Shown here: positions 1 through 5,213 of the stretch, in pieces
Layout of the letters: each line of letters starts with the position of its first letter
Position numbering within the stretch: position 1 is the stretch's first letter
Source: an uncultured Lachnospiraceae bacterium
Lineage (GTDB): Bacteria > Bacillota > Clostridia > Lachnospirales > Lachnospiraceae
NCBI GenBank assembly: GCA_937901625.1
Contig: CALDIE010000050.1
Coordinates: 1-7,163, forward strand
Direction of reading: 5' to 3'
Length of the DNA stretch: 7,163 nucleotides
Made by a program: the position numbers and the translations under genes
The notes under the pieces: model-generated
What the model was told of the DNA's origin: nothing
Databases searched by the model: none
Seen by the model: the letters and a program-made list of their open reading frames with translations, nothing else

Positions 1-1
1 C

Positions 2-376
2 ATGTACCAGAGCTATTCGCAGGGTACGACGGTCCGGACCGGAACGGTTGTGGAGCTGCGTTTAAGTAAAGGTTTGGAGCCGGCTTACTATACCTGCACC
101 ATGCTTGTCAATTCTCCCGCTGATTATACCGGCGGAGACGCGGCAGTCGTTCTCTACGGAACAGACGGTACCCAGCTGTATGCGACGGTGACCCGTTCCT
201 TCCCCGTGACCGTAAATGTGAGCGGTATTTATAATATGCCCAGAGGTCAGCTCTATGTGACCTACTACGTAAATGAAGAACAGTCGACAACGGATGATTG
301 GGGAAATGTCACGACACAAAGCGTTCAGGTGACAAAGACAGACGGTCCGACGGTAGTGAATTTCGCTAAGCAGTAG
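2..376 (+). CDS. C-terminal end of a probable PASTA-domain Ser/Thr protein kinase (PrkC/Stk1 type), 5' truncated
   Basis: Only the last 124 residues are in the window; the frame is open at the left edge, so the first methionine seen is not a start. Residues 7-25 (YSQGTTVRTGTVVELRLSKG region) match the end of a PASTA repeat, where a glycine turn is followed by 'V..G..V.L..S.G'. A roughly 100-residue, threonine- and valine-rich beta-type tail follows, as found after the PASTA repeats in many clostridial PrkC proteins. The family consists of membrane kinases with a cytoplasmic catalytic domain and extracellular PASTA repeats that sense muropeptides or lipid II. The kinase domain and membrane helix are outside the window, so the call rests on this fragment and on context: prkC directly upstream of rsgA and rpe is a familiar Firmicutes order. 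The stop lies 20 nt before the preferred rsgA ATG, suggesting co-transcription. It could instead be a PASTA-containing penicillin-binding protein, but the neighbours favour the kinase. Confidence 0.62.
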   Translation: MYQSYSQGTTVRTGTVVELRLSKGLEPAYYTCTMLVNSPADYTGGDAAVVLYGTDGTQLYATVTRSFPVTVNVSGIYNMPRGQLYVTYYVNEEQSTTDDWGNVTTQSVQVTKTDGPTVVNFAKQ

Positions 377-396
377 AACAGGTGACGGTTGGATAC

Positions 397-1314
397 ATGA
401 GAGAGGATAGTGCGATCAAGGGACGCATTATAAAAGGGATCGGCGGATTCTATTATGTGGATGTTGCCGGAGCCGGCATTTACGAATGTCGTGCCAGGGG
501 GATCTTTCGAAAAGATGGAAAAAAACCGCTCGTGGGCGATCGTGTTGAGATCGAGATCCTCGACGAAAGCACTAAGACCGGCAGTGTTTCCGATCTTTTG
601 GAGAGGGATAACTCCCTGATACGTCCGGAGGCGGCCAATATCGATCAGGCGCTGGTGGTCTTTGCCTGCGCGCATCCGGATCCGAATCTGACACTTTTGG
701 ATCGCTTTTTGATCACCATTGCATCAGAGGATATTCCCGTGATCTTATGCTTTAACAAGACGGATCTTGTTACGAAAGAAGAGACAGAGTACTTGACGAG
801 TATCTACAGAGATGCCGGTGTAACACTTGTGGCAATCTCTGCAAAAGAGGAAAAAGGATTTAAAAAACTGTCGGACTTACTTTGCGGGAAAACGACAATG
901 TTAGCAGGTCCCAGCGGTGTCGGAAAGTCGACGATCTTAAACCGCTTTTGCCCGGAGGCCATGGCAGATACGGGGGAGATCAGTAAGAAACTCGGACGGG
1001 GTCGGCATACGACCAGACACTCGGAATTATTTAAGATCGAGGGGATGGAAGAGGGATCCTATCTGATGGATACGCCGGGATTTACGGCTCTTTCGCTTTT
1101 TGATCTGGATGAAATGTATGTGAAGGCGTATTACCCGGAGTTTTTTGATTATGAGGGGAAATGCCGCTTTATGGAATGTTCTCATACGCATGAACCGGAT
1201 TGCGCGGTAAAAGCAGCCGTGAAAAAGGATGCGTCGGACAAAGGCATCAGCAAGGTGCGCTATGAAAACTACCGATTGATCTATGAAGAACAGAAGAACA
1301 GAAAACGGTTTTAG
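397..1314 (+). CDS. rsgA: Ribosome small-subunit biogenesis GTPase RsgA (YjeQ/YloQ)
   Basis: Cytoplasmic circularly permuted GTPase that checks late 30S subunit maturation; GTP hydrolysis is stimulated by the ribosome. Numbering from an in-frame GTG at 382: an N-terminal OB-fold covers about residues 12-80 (KGRIIKGIGGFYYV start). The GTPase motifs come in the permuted order typical of the family: G4 NKTD at 125-128, then the P-loop GPSGVGKS at 176-183, the switch region GRGRHTTR, and G3 DTPGF at 230-234. A C-terminal zinc site follows with exact family spacing, C261-x4-C266-x-H268-x5-C274. Length is about 305 aa, normal for the family. I prefer the ATG at 397 because it has an AGGTGA stretch (380-385) about 11 nt upstream and begins shortly before the conserved KGRIIK segment; the GTG at 382 lacks a ribosome site. 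The gene is 20 nt behind the kinase and 84 nt ahead of rpe. Every expected catalytic and metal-binding residue is present. Confidence 0.96.
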   Translation: MREDSAIKGRIIKGIGGFYYVDVAGAGIYECRARGIFRKDGKKPLVGDRVEIEILDESTKTGSVSDLLERDNSLIRPEAANIDQALVVFACAHPDPNLTLLDRFLITIASEDIPVILCFNKTDLVTKEETEYLTSIYRDAGVTLVAISAKEEKGFKKLSDLLCGKTTMLAGPSGVGKSTILNRFCPEAMADTGEISKKLGRGRHTTRHSELFKIEGMEEGSYLMDTPGFTALSLFDLDEMYVKAYYPEFFDYEGKCRFMECSHTHEPDCAVKAAVKKDASDKGISKVRYENYRLIYEEQKNRKRF

Positions 1315-1398
1315 ACCGTAGAGGGGTTATGGTGAAATGGGGGTTACGCAGTGAAAAGGGGTACCCGATAAGAACAGCGGGTGCGGGAGAGGAGCGTT

Positions 1399-2067
1399 AT
1401 GTTACATTTTTCACCATCCATTTTGTCGGCTGATTTTGTCAGATTGGGAGAGGAGATTGCCTGTGCCGAAAAAGGTGGGGCTGATTATCTTCACTTTGAT
1501 GTCATGGACGGCATCTTTGTAAAATCTATATCGTTCGGTATGCCTGTGTTACGCTGTGTACGCGCCGTAACGGATCTGTTTCTGGACGTGCATCTTATGG
1601 TTACCGAACCGGAACGTTATATCGATGATTTTGTACGCTGCGGTGCCGATCTGATCTCGGTACATGTAGAGGCAGTTCGGGATGTGGATGCAGCCATCAA
1701 GGCAATCCGCGATGGAGGCGTTAAAGTCGGATTGGCGATCAGCCCCGAGACGAGCGTGGAACATGTAAGACCGTACATCGGAAAGATCGATCAGGTCGTA
1801 GTGATGTTAGTTCACCCCGGATTCGGAGAGCAGAGTTACCTTCCGGAATGCGCGGAGAAGATCCCCGAATTAAAAAAGATGATCGAAGAGAGCGGTTACG
1901 ATGTTGATATTGAAGTGGACGGCGGCGTAAAGACCGACAATGTGGAACACTTTATCGATCTTGGCGCTAACGTGATCGTGGCCGGATCCGCTGTATTTCG
2001 CGGGAACGCATTGGAAAACGCAAAGAAGTTTACGGAAATTCTTGCTAAGAAAGAGAGCGCCAAATAA
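1399..2067 (+). CDS. rpe: Ribulose-phosphate 3-epimerase
   Basis: Cytoplasmic (beta/alpha)8-barrel enzyme interconverting D-ribulose 5-phosphate and D-xylulose 5-phosphate in the pentose phosphate pathway. From the ATG at 1399 (222 aa, normal length) it opens with the family signature SPSILSADF. The four metal/catalytic positions are present: H32 and D34 in HFDVMDG, H65 in DVHLMV, and D174 in EVDGG. The phosphate-binding loop reads VHPGFGEQ, where VNPGFGGQ is usual. The ATG at 1399 is chosen over the in-frame GTG at 1381 because a purine-rich GAGAGGAG (1387-1394) lies just before it and the family N-terminus starts there. The gene follows rsgA in the usual order. The next gene is a convergent regulator, not the thiamine pyrophosphokinase gene (thiN) that often follows rpe in related genomes. 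A related hexulose- or allulose-6-phosphate epimerase is possible but less likely given the context. Confidence 0.93.
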   Translation: MLHFSPSILSADFVRLGEEIACAEKGGADYLHFDVMDGIFVKSISFGMPVLRCVRAVTDLFLDVHLMVTEPERYIDDFVRCGADLISVHVEAVRDVDAAIKAIRDGGVKVGLAISPETSVEHVRPYIGKIDQVVVMLVHPGFGEQSYLPECAEKIPELKKMIEESGYDVDIEVDGGVKTDNVEHFIDLGANVIVAGSAVFRGNALENAKKFTEILAKKESAK

Positions 2068-2094
2068 GACTGCTTTCGGTAAGGTGTTATTTGG
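2060..2094. repeat. Inverted repeat spanning the rpe stop codon
   Basis: CCAAATAA (2060-2067, its last three bases being the rpe TAA stop) is exactly complementary to TTATTTGG (2087-2094), giving a perfect but AT-rich 8-bp stem with a 19-nt loop. No T-run follows on the + strand, so it is not a standard terminator. It could be an mRNA 3'-end stabiliser or chance. Function unknown. Confidence 0.35.
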
Positions 2095-2097
2095 TAA

Positions 2098-2122
2098 GAA
2101 AAACATCCCGCAGCTGCTCGGG
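2098..2122 (-). terminator. Possible weak terminator for the iclR-family gene
   Basis: Reading the - strand after the regulator's stop, a short GC stem (CCCG 2107-2110 with CGGG 2119-2122, loop of 8) is followed by a run of five T (complement of 2099-2103). The stem is only 4 bp with limited extension, so this is a weak candidate about 60 nt downstream of the stop codon. Confidence 0.3.
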
Positions 2123-2180
2123 GAATTGTAAAGACGGTTGAATGGTTTTTATTTGTTCGGGCAAAATAACGGATGAGTGA

Positions 2181-2993
2181 TCACTTTATGCCGCCATTGA
2201 AGGAAGCTTCGATGGCGGCTTTTGTATTGAGAATATATTCGGACAGTTCGCTGATACGGTCGTTGTCCATGCGATTGATGGGAAGTGAGATGCTGAAGGC
2301 GTATTCCGTGCTTTTACCGCCGATGGAGAGCGCGGCACCGATGCATCGTACACCGGTTTCGTTTTCTTCATTGTCGAGCGCGTAGCCCTTGCGGCGTACG
2401 GTCTCTAAAGCATCCAGAAAATCATTGATATTGGTGATGGTATAGGAAGTCATACGGCGGATCGCAGTCTGTTCCCATAGACGCTGTACTTCCTCGGTAG
2501 TCATATTGGCGGCGAGAGCCTTGCCGACGGAAGATAAGTAGAAGGGAATACTGCTTCCGATATGAGATACCATGTGTATGTTGTTTCTTGTTGCCTCTAC
2601 CTTGGCGATATAGACACACATATTTCCTTCACGGCGGACCAGATGGACGGTCTCCCCGCAGGTTTCCATAAGGCTTTGAAGATGAGGGCGCACGATCCCG
2701 ATCACATCCACATGACTTAACATCCGTTCCGATAGATCAGCAATCTTGAAACTGAGTTCATAATGACCGTTTTCTTCATTTTGCGTAACATAGCCCATGT
2801 ACTGAAGAGAGGACAGGATCCTGTGCGCGGTGCTCTTGTTAAGAGCGAGAGAATCGGAGATCTCGGAAAGCGCGCTGCTTCCGTGATCTGCCAGATATTC
2901 CAATGTCTGAAACAGACGATCGGCTACCTGGATCGGATTTTTCTCTTCGGAAGTATGCCCGGATGAATTTGTATCGAAAAATTGCTGCTCCAT
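2181..2993 (-). CDS. IclR-family transcriptional regulator, probable KdgR-like regulator of the divergent kdgKA operon
   Basis: This 270-aa protein has the two-domain IclR layout. After a polar 18-residue lead comes a winged helix-turn-helix at about 21-85 (QVADRLFQTLEYLADHG, recognition helix LNKSTAHRILSSL at 51-63, wing GYVTQNEENGHYEL). An effector-binding domain follows at about 90-265, with the conserved SVGKAL at 155-160 and the DNEENETGVRCIGAAL segment at 207-222 containing the usual G-V-R-C-I core. The start is firm: AGGAGA (complement of 3001-3006) sits 7 nt before the ATG. It is transcribed away from kdgK across a region holding several identical palindromes. IclR proteins are commonly local regulators whose ligands come from the adjacent pathway, and enterobacterial KdgR, an IclR member, binds KDG. 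I infer that this protein represses kdgKA and itself and is released by KDG or KDPG; the ligand cannot be read from sequence. Confidence 0.93.
   Translation of the reverse strand: MEQQFFDTNSSGHTSEEKNPIQVADRLFQTLEYLADHGSSALSEISDSLALNKSTAHRILSSLQYMGYVTQNEENGHYELSFKIADLSERMLSHVDVIGIVRPHLQSLMETCGETVHLVRREGNMCVYIAKVEATRNNIHMVSHIGSSIPFYLSSVGKALAANMTTEEVQRLWEQTAIRRMTSYTITNINDFLDALETVRRKGYALDNEENETGVRCIGAALSIGGKSTEYAFSISLPINRMDNDRISELSEYILNTKAAIEASFNGGIK
2190..2223 (+). terminator. Hairpin terminator for rpe, embedded in the 3' coding end of the convergent regulator
   Basis: GCCGCCATTGAAG (2190-2202) pairs with CTTCGATGGCGGC (2207-2219) through 13 pairs, one of them T-G, with a 4-nt GAAG loop. TTTT and further T-rich sequence follow on the + strand. 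No comparable T-run follows on the - strand, so polarity fits the end of the rpe transcript. The hairpin lies wholly inside the last codons of the iclR-family gene. The T-tract is short, so strength is uncertain. Confidence 0.6.
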
Positions 2994-3045
2994 AATGTAT
3001 TCTCCTGTTTGAGCTAAGGGTCATATCACTAATATAGTCTACACA

Positions 3046-3062
3046 GTTTCACTATATGAAAC
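3046..3062. promoter_or_regulatory. Palindromic operator, copy 1 (regulator-proximal)
   Basis: GTTTCACTATATGAAAC has perfect 6-bp arms GTTTCA/TGAAAC around a 5-bp centre; one further pair (A3045/T3063) extends the symmetry. It lies 53 nt before the regulator's start codon, where its promoter should be: a candidate -10 TATAGT on the - strand (complement of 3061-3066) abuts or overlaps it. This placement suggests autoregulation. Confidence 0.75.
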
Positions 3063-3149
3063 TATAGGTGATTTTCATGAAGATGACATCCTGTTTTTGT
3101 ATAATTTGTAAATGTTTTTAAAAGTGTACAAAATATGCACAAAATTGGC

Positions 3150-3177
3150 TTGACAAAGAAAAAAAGTGATTTATTAT
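3150..3177 (+). promoter_or_regulatory. Sigma-A-type promoter for kdgK-kdgA
   Basis: TTGACA (3150-3155) is a perfect -35 hexamer and TATTAT (3172-3177) a good -10, separated by 16 bp that include a run of A. Transcription would start near 3184, placing the two strong palindromes at about +25 and +58 within the leader. The start site is inferred from spacing only. Confidence 0.7.
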
Positions 3178-3188
3178 GGAATTAAGAT

Positions 3189-3205
3189 ATTTCACATAAC
3201 GAAAT
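3189..3205. promoter_or_regulatory. Degenerate operator-like palindrome
   Basis: ATTTCACATAACGAAAT has the same 17-bp architecture as the three strong sites (6-bp arm, 5-bp centre, 6-bp arm) but mismatches at the outer and inner positions; the TTTC/GAAA cores are kept. It would sit right over the predicted transcription start. It may be a weak auxiliary site or chance in AT-rich DNA. Confidence 0.4.
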
Positions 3206-3208
3206 TCG

Positions 3209-3225
3209 GTTTCATAATATGAAAC
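3209..3225. promoter_or_regulatory. Palindromic operator, copy 2
   Basis: GTTTCATAATATGAAAC is identical over all 17 bp to the copy centred 33 bp further on, and shares both arms with copy 1. It lies just downstream of the predicted kdgK transcription start, a position typical of repression by blocking initiation or elongation. Confidence 0.82.
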
Positions 3226-3241
3226 GCAGGACAAAACATTT

Positions 3242-3258
3242 GTTTCATAATATGAAAC
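3242..3258. promoter_or_regulatory. Palindromic operator, copy 3
   Basis: This is an exact second copy of GTTTCATAATATGAAAC. Its centre is 33 bp from copy 2, close to three turns of B-DNA, so two regulator dimers or one tetramer could bind the same face. A loose half-site TGAAAC follows at 3272-3277. Confidence 0.82.
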
Positions 3259-3327
3259 CACGAAAAGACACTGAAACCACAAAGAGGCACAGAGTGTTGC
3301 CGTAAAAAGACTTAGGGAGGTCACAAA

Positions 3328-4425
3328 ATGGATTTACAGTTAAGAGATCGTAAAGATTGCAAGTTTGATGCGGTATCCCTGGGCGAGATCATGCTTCGCC
3401 TGGATCCCGGTGAGGGAAGGATCCGTACAGCCAGAAGCTTTACTGCATGGGAAGGTGGCGGAGAGTACAATGTTATCCGTGGTCTGCACAAGTGCTTCGG
3501 CTTAAATACAGCAGTTATCACCGCATTCGCTGACAATGAAGTCGGCAAACTTATGAAGGATCTGATCGAGCAGGGCGGTGTTGATACTTCTCTGATCTGC
3601 TGGAAGAAGACAGACGGTATCGGTCGTGTTTGCCGTAACGGTCTGAACTTCACTGAGAGAGGATTCGGTATCCGCGGTGCCGTAGGATGCTCCGACAGAG
3701 CAAATACCGCTATCAGCCAGGCAACACCTGCTGATTTCGATTTTGATTATATCTTTGGAGAGCTTGGGGTTCGCTGGCTGCACACCGGCGGTATCTACGC
3801 GGCACTTTCCGAGCAGGCCTGTGAGACGGTTATCGCTGCCTGCAAGGCTGCCAAGAAGTACGGCACAGTCGTTTCTTACGACCTGAACTATCGTCCTTCC
3901 ATGTGGAGCGCGATCGGTGGTCTTGAGAAGGCTCAGGAAGTGAATAAGGAAGTTGCCAAGTATGTAGACGTTATGATCGGTAACGAGGAGGACTTTACCG
4001 CTTGCCTCGGCTTCCAGATCGAAGGAAACGATGAGAACTTAAAGGCACTCAATCTGGACGGTTACAAGAAGATGATCAACAACGCAGCACAGACCTATCC
4101 TAACTTTAAGGTTGTTGCTACCACGCTTCGTACCGTTAAGACCGCTACAGTTAATGACTGGAAAGCAATCTGTTGGGCAGACGGACAGATCTTCATGTCC
4201 AAGGAGTATGATGGTCTTGAGATCATGGATCGTGTAGGTGGTGGCGATTCCTTCGCATCCGGTCTTGTATTCGGACTGATGAGCACCGGCGATCCGGAGA
4301 AGGCTGTTAACTATGGTGCAGCACACGGCGCATTGGCTATGACCACACCGGGAGATACATCCATGGCAAGCCAGTCCGAGGTAGAGGCTATCATGGGTGG
4401 CGCAGGAGCCAGAGTAAAGAGATAA
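3328..4425 (+). CDS. kdgK: 2-keto-3-deoxygluconate kinase, PfkB (ribokinase-like) family
   Basis: Cytoplasmic sugar kinase, inferred to phosphorylate KDG to 2-keto-3-deoxy-6-phosphogluconate using ATP. The 365-aa protein begins its fold with FDAVSLGEIMLRLDP and has the N-terminal substrate motif GGGEYNV at 43-49, as in KDG and fructose kinases of this family. The C-terminal PfkB signature is DRVGGGDSFASG at 301-312, whose GGGD forms the anion hole and whose D307 is the predicted catalytic base; the usual spelling is closer to D-T-x-G-A-G-D. The start is clear, with AGGGAGG 7 nt upstream. The family alone cannot separate KDG kinase from fructokinase; the assignment comes from kdgA directly downstream and the divergent IclR regulator. 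All 20 isoleucines use ATC and AAG/GAG codons dominate, unlike rsgA, which suggests high expression. Slightly longer than typical KdgK (about 310-340 aa). Confidence 0.87.
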   Translation: MDLQLRDRKDCKFDAVSLGEIMLRLDPGEGRIRTARSFTAWEGGGEYNVIRGLHKCFGLNTAVITAFADNEVGKLMKDLIEQGGVDTSLICWKKTDGIGRVCRNGLNFTERGFGIRGAVGCSDRANTAISQATPADFDFDYIFGELGVRWLHTGGIYAALSEQACETVIAACKAAKKYGTVVSYDLNYRPSMWSAIGGLEKAQEVNKEVAKYVDVMIGNEEDFTACLGFQIEGNDENLKALNLDGYKKMINNAAQTYPNFKVVATTLRTVKTATVNDWKAICWADGQIFMSKEYDGLEIMDRVGGGDSFASGLVFGLMSTGDPEKAVNYGAAHGALAMTTPGDTSMASQSEVEAIMGGAGARVKR

Positions 4426-4435
4426 GATGACGAGT

Positions 4436-4450
4436 CGTCCGCTTGGGACG
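4436..4450 (+). other. Small hairpin between kdgK and kdgA
   Basis: CGTCC (4436-4440) pairs with GGACG (4446-4450) around the 5-nt loop GCTTG, in the 47-nt gap between the two genes. No T-run follows, so it is unlikely to stop transcription. It might influence mRNA processing or relative stability; it could be chance. Confidence 0.3.
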
Positions 4451-4472
4451 GGAAAGAGAAGAGGAACAGAAG

Positions 4473-5120
4473 ATGAGCGCAAAGGCAGACGCAGTATTTA
4501 AGAAGTTTGAAGAAGTAGGGATCATTCCCGTGGTTGTATTAAATGACGCAAAGGATGCTAAGCCCCTTGGCGAAGCATTGATGGAAGGCGGTCTTCCTGC
4601 GGCAGAGGTAACATTCCGTACCGCAGCAGCTGAGGAGTCCATCCGTATCATGGCAGAGAACTTCCCTGATATGCTGGTTGGAGCAGGGACTGTTTTGACG
4701 ATCGAGCAGGTTGATCGTGCAGTAGCAGCAGGCGCTAAATTTATCGTAGCACCCGGATTTGACGAGGAGATCGTTAAGTACTGTCTGGAGAAAGACATCC
4801 CGGTTTGTCCCGGAACACAGACTGCCAGCGAGATGATGGCAGCCGTTAAGTTAGGTCTTACCCATGTGAAGTTCTTCCCCGCTGAGAATGCCGGCGGATT
4901 GAAGATGATCAAGGCCATCACTGCGGCACTTACCTCTTTGAAGGTAATGCCTACAGGCGGTATCAACGCTGAGAACGTTGTAGAATATTTGAAGTCTGAT
5001 AAGATCTTCTGCTGTGGCGGATCCTGGATGGTTAAGGGTGACATGATCAAGGCCGGAGATTTTGAAGGCATCAAGGCAAAGGTTGCGGAGGCAGCCGAGA
5101 TCGTTAAAGCAAATCGCTGA
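4473..5120 (+). CDS. kdgA: 2-keto-3-deoxy-6-phosphogluconate (KDPG) aldolase
   Basis: Class I (Schiff-base) aldolase cleaving KDPG to pyruvate and D-glyceraldehyde 3-phosphate, the last step of KDG catabolism and of the Entner-Doudoroff route; cytoplasmic, usually a trimer. From the ATG at 4473 the protein is 215 aa, normal for the family. The catalytic glutamate is E45 in AEVTFRT, GAGTVL follows, then PGTQTASE, and the Schiff-base lysine is K133 in HVKFFPAEN; both key residues fall at the same numbers as in the E. coli enzyme. The phosphate-binding end contains PTGGI and a glycine-rich CCGGSW. This ATG has AGGA (4462-4465) 7 nt upstream and matches the family N-terminus; a TTG at 4443 would add ten unsupported residues. 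Stop TGA is followed at once by a second in-frame TAA. It sits 47 nt after kdgK and shares its biased codons (14 of 15 isoleucines are ATC). Confidence 0.95.
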   Translation: MSAKADAVFKKFEEVGIIPVVVLNDAKDAKPLGEALMEGGLPAAEVTFRTAAAEESIRIMAENFPDMLVGAGTVLTIEQVDRAVAAGAKFIVAPGFDEEIVKYCLEKDIPVCPGTQTASEMMAAVKLGLTHVKFFPAENAGGLKMIKAITAALTSLKVMPTGGINAENVVEYLKSDKIFCCGGSWMVKGDMIKAGDFEGIKAKVAEAAEIVKANR

Positions 5121-5170
5121 TAACGGTAATTGCCGCACATTACATTTACTTACATCCTCCCTAAAGTATA

Positions 5171-5213
5171 AAACAATCGCACCGGGCAGTTTTGTCCGGT
5201 GCGATTGTTTTTT
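5171..5213. terminator. Strong bidirectional rho-independent terminator between kdgA and the GH43 gene
   Basis: The arm at 5171-5188 pairs with 5193-5210 over 18 bp with a single G-T pair, leaving a GTTT loop. The core CGCACCGG/CCGGTGCG is GC-rich. On the + strand the stem runs into six T (5208-5213), ending kdgKA; on the - strand it also runs into T-rich sequence, ending the GH43 transcript. The + strand T-tract overlaps the GH43 stop codon (5212-5214), so the convergent genes share one terminator with almost no spare DNA. Confidence 0.92.

Larger units (their letters stand above)
2994..3327. promoter_or_regulatory. Divergent control region between the iclR-family gene and kdgK
   Basis: This 334-bp AT-rich, gene-free stretch separates two divergent genes with strong ribosome sites at each end: AGGAGA on the - strand at 3001-3006, and AGGGAGG at 3314-3320 placed 7 nt before the kdgK ATG. 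It contains three copies of GTTTCA-N5-TGAAAC (3046-3062, 3209-3225, 3242-3258), a degenerate copy at 3189-3205, an isolated half-site TGAAAC at 3272-3277, and a TTGACA/TATTAT promoter. If the promoter call is right, the kdgK mRNA has a leader of about 140 nt. I see no riboswitch-like fold and no convincing small ORF. Confidence 0.8.

Noticed and set aside
1359..1366. GGGTACCC palindrome between rsgA and rpe as a terminator or operator
   Set aside because: It has no loop and no T-run, and no second copy occurs nearby. An 8-bp palindrome of this kind is expected by chance.
1329..1433. Possible 34-codon leader ORF between rsgA and rpe, overlapping the rpe start
   Set aside because: Its ATG has a GAGGGG only 2 nt away, too close for a normal ribosome site. 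The peptide is unremarkable and nothing else supports translation.
3074..3081. TTCATGAA palindrome as another operator
   Set aside because: The arms are not separated by the 5-bp centre seen in the other sites and the outer bases do not match, so chance is likely in this AT-rich stretch.
3209..3258. Two identical palindromes 33 bp apart as the start of a CRISPR-like array
   Set aside because: Only two adjacent exact copies exist and the gap is just 16 bp. A third lies 147 bp upstream of them. Placement around a regulator and promoter fits operators, not CRISPR repeats.
3118..3324. 68-codon open frame on the - strand in the divergent control region
   Set aside because: No ribosome site. It runs through the operators and promoter, and its composition simply reflects AT-rich DNA and the repeated palindrome.
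3328..4425. Reading the PfkB kinase as a fructokinase or ribokinase
   Set aside because: The family motifs alone allow it, but kdgA immediately downstream with matching codon bias and a divergent IclR regulator make KDG kinase the better call.
4391..5140. 249-codon open frame on the - strand opposite kdgA
   Set aside because: It is antisense to a confidently identified aldolase with intact catalytic residues. The translation resembles no recognised family and reflects the biased codon use of kdgA.
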